A stretch of 60,072 nt of DNA. Source: an uncultured Lachnospiraceae bacterium (GTDB taxonomy: Bacteria; Bacillota; Clostridia; Lachnospirales; Lachnospiraceae). The position numbers and the translations under genes are program-made. The number at the start of each line of letters is the position of its first letter. Position 1 is the first letter of the stretch. Under the pieces are notes generated by a model. That model did no database searches and had not been told where the DNA came from. It worked only from the letters and a program-made list of their open reading frames with translations. The stretch is from positions 1 through 60,072 of the forward strand of contig CACYXH010000004.1 of assembly GCA_902778245.1 (NCBI GenBank), read 5' to 3'. Below, one piece after another: positions 1 to 9,600 of the stretch.

Positions 1-3
1 AAT

Positions 4-37
4 ACAAAAAGCGGATACCTCGTAAGAGATACCCGCT
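4..37 (-). terminator. Rho-independent terminator-like hairpin (minus strand)
   Basis: The 12-bp arms at 10-21 and 26-37 pair fully only on the minus strand, where the two imperfect positions become G-U wobbles. On that strand the stem runs into a T-rich tract. On the plus strand the stem has two mismatches and no T-tract. No minus-strand gene was found between this site and trigger factor, so what it terminates is unclear. Confidence 0.5.
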
Positions 38-157
38 AGGTCGTACATCTGATATGATATTTAAAGAAATCCTATTCGGCTAGGCCATGAATGGTAACAA
101 CGGTAGCTATACGATAATAAAGTTTTTAAAATATGACTAGCCTTTTTGAAAACTCTG

Positions 158-166
158 TGATATACT
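158..166 (+). promoter_or_regulatory. Extended -10 promoter upstream of tig
   Basis: TGA-TATACT matches an extended -10 (TGn plus a TATAAT-like hexamer) about 85 bases before the trigger factor start. The -35 region is poor, which is common for extended -10 promoters. The leader between 166 and 250 ends in a strong AAGGAGG site. Apart from this promoter and the hairpin at 4-37 I see nothing else in bases 1-250. Confidence 0.45.
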
Positions 167-250
167 TGTGAAATGACTGTTAATATGGGAAATTGACATT
201 GCGCGAACAGATAGAAAACAGGAAAGCAAATCAAGGAGGAAATAAATAAA

Positions 251-1510
251 ATGAGTGTACAGGTTGAAAAGTTAGAGAAGAATATGGCAAAGCTGACCAT
301 TGAGGTTTCCGCCGAGGAATTTGAGGCTGCCATTGAAAAGGCATATCAGAAAGAAAAAGGGCAGATCGCCCTTCCGGGTTTCCGCAAAGGGAAAGCGCCC
401 CGCAAGATGATTGAGAAAATGTACGGAGTAGGCGTTTTCTATGAGGATGCCGCGAATATCGTGATTCCGGAAGCATATGATAAAGCGTTGAAGGATTGCG
501 AGGAAGAGATCGTGTCCCGGCCATCTATCGATGTGACACAGATTGAAGCGGGAAAGCCTTTCATCTTCACAGCAGAGGTGGCTCTGAAACCGGAAGTTAC
601 ACTGGGTGAGTATAAGGGAGTAGAGATTCCGAAGAAAGAAATTCAGGTTACTGAGGAAGAGGTTCAGGCAGCCATTGACAGAGAGAGAGACAATAACTCC
701 AGAACCATCGATGTGGATGACAGACCGGTGGAAAATGGAGATATGATCAAACTTGATTTTGACGGTTCTGTGGACGGTGTTCCTTTTGAGGGGGGAAAAT
801 CTGGCAGCTTTATCCCCGGCTTTGAAGAGCAACTCATCGGGGCGAAGATCGGTGAGGAACTGGATGTGAACGTCACTTTCCCGGAGGATTATCACGCGGA
901 GAAGCTGCAGGGGAAGGAAGCGGTATTCAAATGCAAGGTGAATGAGATCAAGGTAAAAGAACTTCCGGATGCAGACGATGATTTTGCACAGGATGTTTCA
1001 GAGTTTGATACACTGGAAGAGTACAAGGCAGATATTCGCAAGAATCTTCAGGCACAGAAAGAAGAAGCTGCCAAGAGAGAAAAAGAAAATGATGTAGTTG
1101 CCAAGATCGTGGAGAATGCCGCTATGGAGATTCCGGATGCTATGGTAGACGAGCAGGTGAGCCGCATGGCGGATGATTTCACCAGAAGAATCGAGTCTCA
1201 GGGCATCACCATGGAGCAGTATATGCAGTTTACCGGTATGACTCCGGACAAACTTCAGGAACAGATGAAACCTGAGGCATTGAAACGGATCCAGAACAGC
1301 CTGGTTCTGGAAGCGATTGCCAAGGCAGAGAATATTGAGATCAGTGATGAGAAGCTGGACGAAGAAATTGCTAAGCTGGCGGAGAGCTACAAGATGGAAG
1401 CGGATAAGCTGAAAGAACTGATGGGTGATTACGAGAAAGAACAGATGAAGAACGATCTGGCGATTCAGGCAGCAGTTGATCTGGTGACTGGAGCAGCCAG
1501 GGAAGTATAA
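251..1510 (+). CDS. tig: Trigger factor (ribosome-associated chaperone / prolyl isomerase)
   Basis: Binds ribosomal protein L23 at the tunnel exit and shields nascent chains; it also has peptidyl-prolyl isomerase activity. The N-terminal domain has the ribosome-docking signature GFRKGKAP at residues 43-50. An FKBP-like domain follows at about 150-235 ([19 protein letters not shown]), then a long helical, charged C-terminal chaperone domain. At 419 aa it is normal length for Firmicutes. The start is fixed by AAGGAGG about ten bases upstream. It heads the conserved block tig-clpP-clpX-lon-engB, linking co-translational folding to proteolysis. Nothing looks damaged. Confidence 0.97.
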   Translation: MSVQVEKLEKNMAKLTIEVSAEEFEAAIEKAYQKEKGQIALPGFRKGKAPRKMIEKMYGVGVFYEDAANIVIPEAYDKALKDCEEEIVSRPSIDVTQIEAGKPFIFTAEVALKPEVTLGEYKGVEIPKKEIQVTEEEVQAAIDRERDNNSRTIDVDDRPVENGDMIKLDFDGSVDGVPFEGGKSGSFIPGFEEQLIGAKIGEELDVNVTFPEDYHAEKLQGKEAVFKCKVNEIKVKELPDADDDFAQDVSEFDTLEEYKADIRKNLQAQKEEAAKREKENDVVAKIVENAAMEIPDAMVDEQVSRMADDFTRRIESQGITMEQYMQFTGMTPDKLQEQMKPEALKRIQNSLVLEAIAKAENIEISDEKLDEEIAKLAESYKMEADKLKELMGDYEKEQMKNDLAIQAAVDLVTGAAREV

Positions 1511-1580
1511 AGAAATTTGCTGCATCAAATCGGTTTGGCAGAGTGTGTTTCTCGCCGTTTCGATAACAGGAGGAATGGAA

Positions 1581-2162
1581 ATGAGTTTAGTGCCTTATGT
1601 GATTGAACAGACCAGCAGAGGTGAGCGTTCTTACGATATCTATTCCAGATTGCTGAAAGACCGTATCATTTTTCTGGGGGAAGAAGTCAGCGATGTAAGC
1701 GCAAACCTGATCGTGGCACAGCTTCTGTTTTTAGAGGCAGAGGATCCGAACAAGGATATCCAGCTTTACATCAACAGCCCGGGCGGATCCGTTTCCGCAG
1801 GCTGGGCGATCTACGATACAATGCATTACATTAAATGTGATGTTTGTACTACCTGTATAGGTATGGCAGCCAGCATGGGCGCGTTTTTGCTGGCTGGCGG
1901 CGCAAAGGGAAAACGCTTTGCTCTGCCTAATGCGGAGGTGATGATCCATCAGCCTTCCGGCGGCGCTCAGGGACAGGCCACGGATATCAAGATCGTGGCA
2001 GATAAGATTATTGAGACCCGCAGGAAATTAAATCAGCACCTGGCGGAGAATACCGGTCAGCCATTGAATGTGATCGAGGTGGACACTGAGCGTGATCACT
2101 GGATGAGCGCAGAAGAAGCGAAAGCATATGGCCTGATTGATGAGGTAGTTACGACAAGATAA
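1581..2162 (+). CDS. clpP: ATP-dependent Clp protease proteolytic subunit
   Basis: Serine peptidase of the ClpXP/ClpCP machine; fourteen subunits form the degradation barrel. The catalytic triad is visible as Ser98 (GMAASMG), His123 (MIHQP) and Asp172 (DTERDHW), all at canonical positions. The chosen ATG gives 193 aa and follows AGGAGG by seven bases. An earlier in-frame ATG at 1545 has no ribosome site and would add twelve residues unlike the family. It sits 70 bases after tig and before clpX, its unfoldase partner, with a terminator-like hairpin between. Confidence 0.97.
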   Translation: MSLVPYVIEQTSRGERSYDIYSRLLKDRIIFLGEEVSDVSANLIVAQLLFLEAEDPNKDIQLYINSPGGSVSAGWAIYDTMHYIKCDVCTTCIGMAASMGAFLLAGGAKGKRFALPNAEVMIHQPSGGAQGQATDIKIVADKIIETRRKLNQHLAENTGQPLNVIEVDTERDHWMSAEEAKAYGLIDEVVTTR

Positions 2163-2175
2163 ATGTAGGTATGCA

Positions 2176-2224
2176 AAGCGGGCTGCTGCAAAATAAGTCT
2201 ATTTTGTGGCAGCCCGCCTTTGAT
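2176..2224 (+). terminator. Terminator hairpin between clpP and clpX
   Basis: A stem of about 18 bp (GCGGGCTGCTGCAAAATA pairing with its near-complement at 2201-2218) has a four-base loop and a short CTTT tail. It probably separates tig-clpP from clpX transcription. The GGGCTGYYG...CAGCCC pattern recurs in other intergenic hairpins of this window. Confidence 0.65.
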
Positions 2225-2268
2225 AACAATAGAAAGAATGTCTAATTTATGATGTGTGAGGTGGAACT

Positions 2269-3570
2269 ATGCCGGGAAAAATCGGTGACAGAATCAGATG
2301 CTCCTTCTGCAATAAAACAGAAGACCAGGTCAGAAAACTGATCGCAGGGCCGGGAGGAGTGTATATTTGTGACGAATGTATTGATATTTGCTCTGAAATT
2401 ATAGAGGAAGAGCTGGGGGAAGAATACGAGGAGGAGACTCTTGACGCTGGAGAGATCAATCTATTAAAGCCTGCAGAGATCAAGAAATTTCTGGACGAAT
2501 ATGTGATCGGACAGGAGGACGCGAAAAAAACTCTTTCCGTCGCAGTATACAATCATTACAAACGTATTCTTGCAGGTGAACGAGGGCGCAAAGATGATGT
2601 GGAACTGCAAAAAAGCAATATATTGATGCTGGGTCCCACTGGTTCGGGCAAGACATTTCTGGCCCAGACGCTGGCGAAGATCCTGAATGTGCCCTTTGCC
2701 ATTGCGGACGCCACTTCCCTGACGGAAGCCGGCTATGTGGGGGAAGACGTGGAAAATATTCTGCTGAAGATCATACAGGCGGCGGATTATGATGTGAAGC
2801 GTGCAGAACACGGCATTATTTATATTGATGAAATTGATAAAATTACCAGAAAATCTGAGAATGTTTCCATTACCAGAGATGTATCCGGTGAGGGGGTGCA
2901 GCAGGCGCTATTAAAGATACTGGAGGGAACACAGGCTTCCGTGCCGCCCCAGGGCGGACGCAAGCATCCGCATCAGGAATTGATCCAGATTGATACCACC
3001 AATATCTTGTTTATTTGCGGCGGGGCTTTCGAAGGCCTGGACAAGCTGATCGAGAGCCGGATGGATTCCCGCTCCATGGGCTTCATGGCAGAGATCACCA
3101 GCAAGACGGAGACCAACGTGGGTGAACTGCTGCGTCAGGTGATGCCAAGAGACCTGATCAAGTTCGGGATGATCCCGGAGTTTATCGGACGTGTACCGGT
3201 GGTGGTAGCGCTGGATGAACTGGATCGAAGCGCTCTTATCCGCATCCTGCGGGAGCCGAAGAATGCCATTATCCGTCAGTACCAGAGACTGTTTGAACTG
3301 GATGGCGTGGAGCTGGAGTTTGAGGAAGCGGCAGTTGAGGATATTGCGGACAAGACCATTGAGCGGAAGACCGGGGCCAGAGGATTAAGGGCCATTATTG
3401 AAACTTCTATGAGGGACTTGATGTTTGAAATTCCCTCAGATGACAACATTGTGCGCTGTTTGGTAACGAAGGACACCATTGATGGAACCGGGGAACCGAT
3501 TGTAACTTACAAAGACGGAGCGATAAGCGGACAAGTAAAAGCACAGGAATTGATAGAAGAGACTGCGTAA
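2269..3570 (+). CDS. clpX: ClpX unfoldase, ATP-binding subunit of ClpXP
   Basis: AAA+ hexameric unfoldase that recognises tagged proteins and threads them into ClpP. The N-terminal zinc-binding domain shows Cys11, Cys14, Cys34 and Cys37. Walker A GPTGSGKT lies at 122-129 and Walker B IIYIDEID at 183-190. The pore loop GYVGED is at about 155-160 and sensor-2 GARG near the C-terminus. The ClpP-docking loop reads SMGF, close to the usual IGF. At 433 aa it is full length. The GAGGTGG ribosome site lies a few bases upstream. It ends five bases before lon. Confidence 0.97.
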   Translation: MPGKIGDRIRCSFCNKTEDQVRKLIAGPGGVYICDECIDICSEIIEEELGEEYEEETLDAGEINLLKPAEIKKFLDEYVIGQEDAKKTLSVAVYNHYKRILAGERGRKDDVELQKSNILMLGPTGSGKTFLAQTLAKILNVPFAIADATSLTEAGYVGEDVENILLKIIQAADYDVKRAEHGIIYIDEIDKITRKSENVSITRDVSGEGVQQALLKILEGTQASVPPQGGRKHPHQELIQIDTTNILFICGGAFEGLDKLIESRMDSRSMGFMAEITSKTETNVGELLRQVMPRDLIKFGMIPEFIGRVPVVVALDELDRSALIRILREPKNAIIRQYQRLFELDGVELEFEEAAVEDIADKTIERKTGARGLRAIIETSMRDLMFEIPSDDNIVRCLVTKDTIDGTGEPIVTYKDGAISGQVKAQELIEETA

Positions 3571-3574
3571 ATTT

Positions 3575-5872
3575 ATGAGTGAACTGATGAAAAACATACC
3601 TGCCATTGCACTTCGCGGCATGACGGTACTGCCCTCCATGATCGTGCATTTTGATATCAGCAGGGAGAAATCCAGGAAAGCGCTGGAAGCCGCAATGCAG
3701 GCAGACCAGATGATATTTTTGATAACCCAGCAAAATCCCAATATAGCCGACCCCGGATTTGGGGATCTGTACCGGATCGGTACGGTAGCCCGGATCAAAA
3801 ATCTGGCAAAGCTCCCCCAGAACATCGTCCGGGTGATGGTGGAAGGGCTGGAACGGGCGGAAATGAACGATCTGAATGAGGAAGAAGGTTACCTGAGGGC
3901 GGAAATCGTCACATATCCGGAGGCGGAGCATAAGAAGCTCAGCGAGTCGGCCCATGTAGCCATGACCCGGGCTCTGAAGGATATTTTTGCCGGGTATTGC
4001 ATGGAAAACCCCAAGGTGGGAAAAGAATTATCCCGACAGCTTCTGGAACTGAATGATCTGGAAAAACTGGTGGATCAGATTGCCATCAATCTGCCCCTCT
4101 ATTATGAGGATAAACAGCGCTTGCTGGAAGCGGTGGAACTGGAAGAACGCTATGAGACGCTCTGCGTCATTATCGCCAATGAGCTTGAGATCATGCGCAT
4201 CAAAAATCAGCTCCAGCAAAAAGTGAAGGAACAGATCGACAAAAACCAGAAGGATTATATCCTGCGGGAACAGTTGAAGGTGATCCAGAAAGAATTGGGA
4301 GAAGACTCTCCCATTAATGACGCAGATCATTACCGGGAACTTTTCGCAAAGCTAGAAGCGTCGGAAGAGATCAAGAAAAAGATATCCAAAGAAATTGATC
4401 GCTTTAAGAGTCTGGGATCCAACTCTGCTGAGGCCTCTGTATCCAGGGGTTACATAGAGACATTGCTGGATCTGCCTTGGGATAAGATGTGCCGGGACAA
4501 TAGTGACTTAAAATACGCCAAAAAGGTACTGGATGAAGATCATTATGGCCTGGAGAAAGTGAAAGAGAGAGTGCTGGAATTTCTGGCGGTGCGGGCCTTG
4601 ACAAAGAAAGGGGACAGTCCGATCCTCTGTCTGGTGGGACCGCCCGGAACCGGAAAAACATCCATCGCCCGCTCCGTGGCGAGAGCTTTGGACAAAAAGT
4701 ATGTGCGCATCTCTCTGGGAGGCGTCCGGGACGAAGCGGAGATCCGGGGGCATCGCAGAACTTACATCGGGGCCATGCCGGGACGGATTGCCAGCGGAAT
4801 GCGGACAGCAGGTGTGAAAAATCCACTGATGCTGCTGGATGAGATTGATAAAGTCAGCAGTGATTATAAAGGAGACACTTCCTCAGCATTGCTGGAGGTG
4901 TTGGACTCTGAGCAGAACAGCAAGTTCCGGGATCATTATGTGGAATTGCCCATCGACCTGTCCGAAGTGTTGTTTATTGCCACAGCCAACGATCTGCACA
5001 CAGTTCCCCGGCCTTTGCTGGATCGCATGGAGATCATCGAAGTCAGCAGCTACACGGAAAATGAAAAACTGCACATTGCGAAAGACAAAGACGGCCAGCT
5101 CACGATCACAAACGGCGCCCTTTTGAAGATTATTTCGGGGTATACAAAGGAAGCCGGCGTGCGTCAGCTGGAGCGCAAGATTGGAGAGATCTGCCGTAAG
5201 GCGGCCAGACAGATCCTGGAAGACAAAAAAGAGACTGTCAAGGTTAAGACTGGGAATCTGGAAGATTACCTTGGCAGAGAAAAATACACCATCCAGAAAC
5301 TCAATGACAAGGATGAGGTGGGTATCGTTCGCGGCCTGGCCTGGACCAGTGTGGGCGGTGACACGCTTCAGATCGAAGTCAATATCATGCCGGGCAAAGG
5401 GGAATTTCTGCTCACCGGACAGTTGGGAGATGTGATGAAGGAGTCCGCCCAGGCGGGCATCAGCTACATCCGTTCCGTCAGCGAACAATATGGAATTGAG
5501 GAAGAATTCTTCAAAAAGCATGATATCCACATCCATATTCCGGAGGGGGCCGTACCCAAGGATGGCCCGTCAGCGGGCATCACCATGGCCACGGCCATGC
5601 TGTCTGCCATTACCCATACTCCGGTTCGGGCGGATGTGGCTATGACCGGAGAGATAACCCTGCGGGGGCGGGTACTGCCTATCGGCGGGTTGAAAGAGAA
5701 GCTGTTGGCGGCAAAGAATGCCGGAATGAAGACCGTGGTAGTTCCGGCGGATAACCGGCCGGATGTGGAAGAACTGTCACACGAGATCACCGGAGGATTG
5801 AAAATAGTATATGCGAAAACTATGACGGACGTGTTGAAAGTGGCACTGGTGGATTGTCAGCAGGTTGTATGA
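3575..5872 (+). CDS. lon: ATP-dependent protease La (Lon), with small internal deletion
   Basis: Homohexameric AAA+ serine protease for misfolded and regulatory proteins in the cytosol. The order is: N-terminal substrate domain (about 1-200), coiled-coil linker, AAA domain with Walker A GPPGTGKT near 354-361 and Walker B LMLLDEIDK, then protease domain with catalytic Ser about 666 in PKDGPSAG and Lys in GGLKEKLLAA. Near residue 503 the sequence jumps from LHIAK to DKDGQLTIT. Family members normally have about 13-15 more residues there (an LxPKQ-type helix of the AAA small domain). The reading frame is kept. The start overlaps the clpX end region, so translation is probably coupled. Function is uncertain because of the gap. 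Confidence 0.93.
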   Translation: MSELMKNIPAIALRGMTVLPSMIVHFDISREKSRKALEAAMQADQMIFLITQQNPNIADPGFGDLYRIGTVARIKNLAKLPQNIVRVMVEGLERAEMNDLNEEEGYLRAEIVTYPEAEHKKLSESAHVAMTRALKDIFAGYCMENPKVGKELSRQLLELNDLEKLVDQIAINLPLYYEDKQRLLEAVELEERYETLCVIIANELEIMRIKNQLQQKVKEQIDKNQKDYILREQLKVIQKELGEDSPINDADHYRELFAKLEASEEIKKKISKEIDRFKSLGSNSAEASVSRGYIETLLDLPWDKMCRDNSDLKYAKKVLDEDHYGLEKVKERVLEFLAVRALTKKGDSPILCLVGPPGTGKTSIARSVARALDKKYVRISLGGVRDEAEIRGHRRTYIGAMPGRIASGMRTAGVKNPLMLLDEIDKVSSDYKGDTSSALLEVLDSEQNSKFRDHYVELPIDLSEVLFIATANDLHTVPRPLLDRMEIIEVSSYTENEKLHIAKDKDGQLTITNGALLKIISGYTKEAGVRQLERKIGEICRKAARQILEDKKETVKVKTGNLEDYLGREKYTIQKLNDKDEVGIVRGLAWTSVGGDTLQIEVNIMPGKGEFLLTGQLGDVMKESAQAGISYIRSVSEQYGIEEEFFKKHDIHIHIPEGAVPKDGPSAGITMATAMLSAITHTPVRADVAMTGEITLRGRVLPIGGLKEKLLAAKNAGMKTVVVPADNRPDVEELSHEITGGLKIVYAKTMTDVLKVALVDCQQVV

Positions 5873-5884
5873 TAGGAGAGATAT

Positions 5885-6475
5885 ATGGTTATCAAACAGG
5901 TAGAACTGGAGACTGTGTGCGGAGTTACCAGCAAACTTCCGGAGAACGTATTGCCGGAGGTCGCCTTTGCGGGAAAATCTAACGTGGGAAAGTCCTCCCT
6001 CATAAACGGGCTAGTGAATCGCAAGAGTCTGGCACGTACCAGCTCCCAGCCCGGCAAGACCCAGACCATCAATTTTTACAATGTGAATCAGGAACTTTAC
6101 CTGGTGGATCTTCCGGGTTACGGCTACGCCAAGGTTTCAGTGGAGGCGAAGAAGCAGTGGGGGAAGCTGATCGAGCGATATCTGCACGGATCAAAACAAC
6201 TGAAGGCAGTGTTCCTGCTGATTGACATTCGCCATGATCCGGGAGAGAATGACAAAATGATGTATGACTGGATCTGCCATAATGGCTTCGATCCCATTAT
6301 CATTGCCACCAAACTGGACAAGATCAAGCGCAGCCAGTTGCAACGAGACCAAGCAGGGCCGGGAAGAAATCTGGGGACTGGTGGAACAGATCATGACCGG
6401 CGAAACAGAAGAATGAAACATTTTTGTGCATGGAAACAGCAGGCGTGCAGAGCGCCTGCTGTTTTTATCGTATAG
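5885..6475 (+). CDS. engB: Ribosome-biogenesis GTPase EngB/YsxC, C-terminus deleted and frameshifted
   Basis: TrmE-Era-EngA-YihA-type GTPase needed for 50S subunit assembly. G1 is GKSNVGKS (30-37), G3 is DLPGYG (75-80) and G4 is TKLDK (142-146). After KRSQLQ the frame is lost. The usual family ending (ETKQGREEIWGLVEQ...TEE, stop) is present in the +1 frame from 6345 to 6416. The stretch between, including the G5 loop (usually SS/SA), is missing. A deletion that is not a multiple of three therefore joined the two parts. As written the protein runs on in the wrong frame to 6475, through the terminator hairpin. The gene is normally essential, so this is either a sequence/assembly error or a true lesion. 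Confidence 0.85.
   Translation: MVIKQVELETVCGVTSKLPENVLPEVAFAGKSNVGKSSLINGLVNRKSLARTSSQPGKTQTINFYNVNQELYLVDLPGYGYAKVSVEAKKQWGKLIERYLHGSKQLKAVFLLIDIRHDPGENDKMMYDWICHNGFDPIIIATKLDKIKRSQLQRDQAGPGRNLGTGGTDHDRRNRRMKHFCAWKQQACRAPAVFIV
6434..6466 (+). terminator. Rho-independent terminator after engB
   Basis: A stem of about twelve bases (AACAGCAGGCG with its complement CGCCTGCTGTT) has an eight-base loop followed by TTTTT. It closes the protease block. It lies inside the frameshifted tail of EngB, supporting 6416 as the original stop. Confidence 0.8.
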
Positions 6476-6511
6476 GAAACTTCGCCTCCTATACGATAAA
6501 GCCCTTCGGGC
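6468..6511. repeat. Tandem small hairpins downstream of engB
   Basis: A ten-base inverted repeat (TCGTATAGGA at 6468-6477 and TCCTATACGA at 6487-6496) is followed directly by a GCCC-TTC-GGGC hairpin (6501-6510). A further TGCG...CGCA hairpin lies just beyond. They are not followed by T-tracts and look like an intergenic repeat element rather than a terminator. Confidence 0.45.
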
Positions 6512-6568
6512 AAGAGATGCGCAGCTTCGCACGCAGAACAATGGAAGTAGGAAAAACATAAAAATATA

Positions 6569-6597
6569 TTGACAGAACCCGTTAAATCAGCCAAAAT
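6569..6597 (+). promoter_or_regulatory. Putative promoter of the giant surface-protein gene
   Basis: A perfect TTGACA -35 (6569-6574) is followed after 17 bases by CAAAAT (6592-6597), four of six matches to TATAAT. It lies about 70 bases before the gene's start. The -10 is mediocre, so the call is tentative. Confidence 0.45.
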
Positions 6598-6665
6598 AAC
6601 AATAGAAAATTCTGTAAATACCCGGCGATTTGCCGATGGGAATAGAATATATAAAGGAGAAGATT

Positions 6666-9600
6666 ATGGGAAAGAAAATGTTTCGCTTTATCGTAACAGC
6701 CTTGGTATTTTTAATGCTGATCTGCGTTCCGGCAAGTGCGGCAACCTCTTCCGTGACGATCGCAAAAGGGGGAACCAAGCAGTTAAAGGTCAAAGGAACC
6801 TCTATTAAAAAGGCGGTCAGCAGCAAAAAGTCTGTGGCGTCAGTCACAAACAAAGGACTGGTCACGGCAAAGAAAAAGGGCACGGCCGTTATTACTGTAA
6901 CAGGCAAGAATAACAAAAAGTATAAATTTCATGTTACGGTAGAGAAGCCTTCTCTGAACAAAACGTCCTTGACCATCAATCAGGGAAAAACATATGTGTT
7001 AAAGCTGAAAAATAATACGCAAAAGGTGAAATGGTCCAGCAGTAATAAAAAAGTGGCGACTGTTTCATCCAGCGGTGGTGTCACAGCGAAGTCATCCGGA
7101 AAGGCAGTGATCACGGCCAAAGTCCCCAATGGACCATCATACAAATGTAGAGTTACCGTAAAAAAAGTAAAAGCAGCCGATACTTCTTCTGCGCCAGAAG
7201 AGGAGACTGAAAAGCAGACGTTAGTTTCGGCAAACACCATCATTGCCACGAAAAATGAGCTGGATACAATCAACACCACATCCAGCGTGGTTAATCGTGC
7301 GCCTGCAGTCCAAGCCTCCGGGGCGGGGACCGGATACCGCAAGGTGACAATTCAGCCCAGCGGTGATACAGGGGTGCTGAACTACTCCTATAAGGGGAGC
7401 GGGTCTAGCAGCTATACCTATTACCAGAAGGTTTCCTTCGGAACATACAGTGCCAGTCTTGAAGACGGCAGTGATTTTAAGTATAGCGGCTATACATGGG
7501 AGCTTCAGAACAGCAATGCAGTCGATCGCTATATTAAGGTTGCGGACAGCACGATCAAAGTCGCTTTGACTGATTCTATCAGACTTTCCCGTGTTGCAAG
7601 CTATCATGTCTATGTTGTTCATTCTGACGAAAGCAGGGACGAACTAGGGGAAGACGGCAACTCATCATACGGTACGATCACGCTCACAAATCCGACGACT
7701 ACCGCAAATCTTACCATTACCCTTACAAGTGGCGCAATTAGAGACGATGACAGCATTTTAATCGTCGTGGAATATAAGAGAACCTATAAGAATATCCGCA
7801 GCGAGCTGACCTTTTTCAACCAATACGAGTCTCCAGCGTCTATTGCGTTCACGACAACGGAAAAGAAGATCATCAATGGTACCTATAGCGGCGCTGTAAC
7901 GAATGAGATTTCTGTTTCAGAGGCGAATTACGAATCCGCTGTAATTGCGACGACTACAGACTTGAATGAGATCACCCTTGAGTTGCCGTCTCCAATTTAT
8001 ATCGACAAAACAAAAGTTAAGGTCTATCAATGCGACGCTGGCGGGAACAGGACAGAGCTGAATGTCATCGTGGAGGAGCAGCCTCGGGTCACATATCTGG
8101 GCACAGACAGTGACGAGAAAATGCGCCTTAAAATCAGTGGGATCGGCACGTGTACGGACGACATTGTAATTGCGGCAGAGCTCAAACATGCCAAGTCTTA
8201 CATTGGCCTGACTGTGGTTGGAGCGCGCAAGTATGACTCTTATATCAACCCGACGCTGCCGGGGGCGATTTCTGTGGGGGGAAACCGTGGTACGCAAAAG
8301 ATAGGTGCGTCAGGCGATGGTATAACAAATTTCAGCGGCACATATCTTTATTCCGGTGAAACGTATACAATCAGTTACGATGATGCCGTGAACTCCTCAG
8401 AGCTGCTAAGTGCGGTTCTGACCTATAAGGATGCCGATGGAGTGATACAAACGGAGACGTTCCGGCCAAAGCAGGGAGTGAACAACCAGATTGAGTTTAC
8501 CATGCCATTCCTCGCGGATCCCTACGACGCAACGAATAATAAATTAACGCTCAACTATCAATATAACCGCAATTCTGCTGTTGTTACCTTGGACGATGAG
8601 AATAAGGGTGAGGTTCGCATTACTGATACGGAGCAAGGAGCGCAGTCAATTTTTTGGTATAACGGCACTCAGAGTTACTCCGAACAAAGTTTTACCGCAA
8701 CTCGTAATCAAAGCTACCATTTAATCAGTGGTCGTACCTATAAGCTGGAAAGTACATACCAGAATTATGATGGGAATCGACTTATTTGCACCGGCTTTAT
8801 CATCTATCAGCTGAATAGCGATTTGACCAGAAAGACGGATGAAAACGGGGACTATATTACCTATAACGAGATTACCGGCAGCGGAAACGTCTACACCTTT
8901 ACCATGCCGGCTTACCCAGTCGAGATCCATCCCCTGTATGAGGAGCACCTTCATAGTATCAATGTGAAGGTGGACACCGTTGGTGAGATCGTGGGCGGCG
9001 TCACGTTGTCTGGTACAGAAGCGGGCGAAGATGGAACTGGCGGAAACCATTTCTTTGGAGGCACTCCGCTCTATAAAAACGGAAAGAATAATGCGAGCCT
9101 GACGTGGTCGAGCAGCAATTGCTACGCCTCAGATAATCAGACCTATACGCTGACCCCCAATTTTGATCCAAGCGCTTATCGTGTGACTGACGTAAGAGCA
9201 TATTACTTTACGCCTACCACAACCAACTATTCAAATACATATGGATTCTATGGCGCAGCTGCAATCGGTAATCGCAGCCTAGGAACACTGACTCAGTTAA
9301 CAGATGACGAAATTACTATCATAAATAACAATGACACGGATGGGACGTGGACGATCACATTGCCAAACGGCTTCGCCTACAAAAACATTCAGATCGAGAT
9401 CCAAGTGGAAAAAATTCCCGAGTCTTTTGTCAAGTTTACCTATGCGCTGGACGGAACCAGCTCTTCCGGCGGTATGACGCTGAACTCCAAATTTGTCGGT
9501 AAATTTGTCTATACAAAAGCCGGCGATGTCACTTACCCAAGTACAGGTACGCTTACGAATGCCAGCTTTGGAAAGGTAGACCTGTGGAATAAATGGAATA

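Noticed and set aside
61-333. 90-codon minus-strand frame over the tig leader
   Set aside because: It overlaps the tig start and has no ribosome site or family resemblance.
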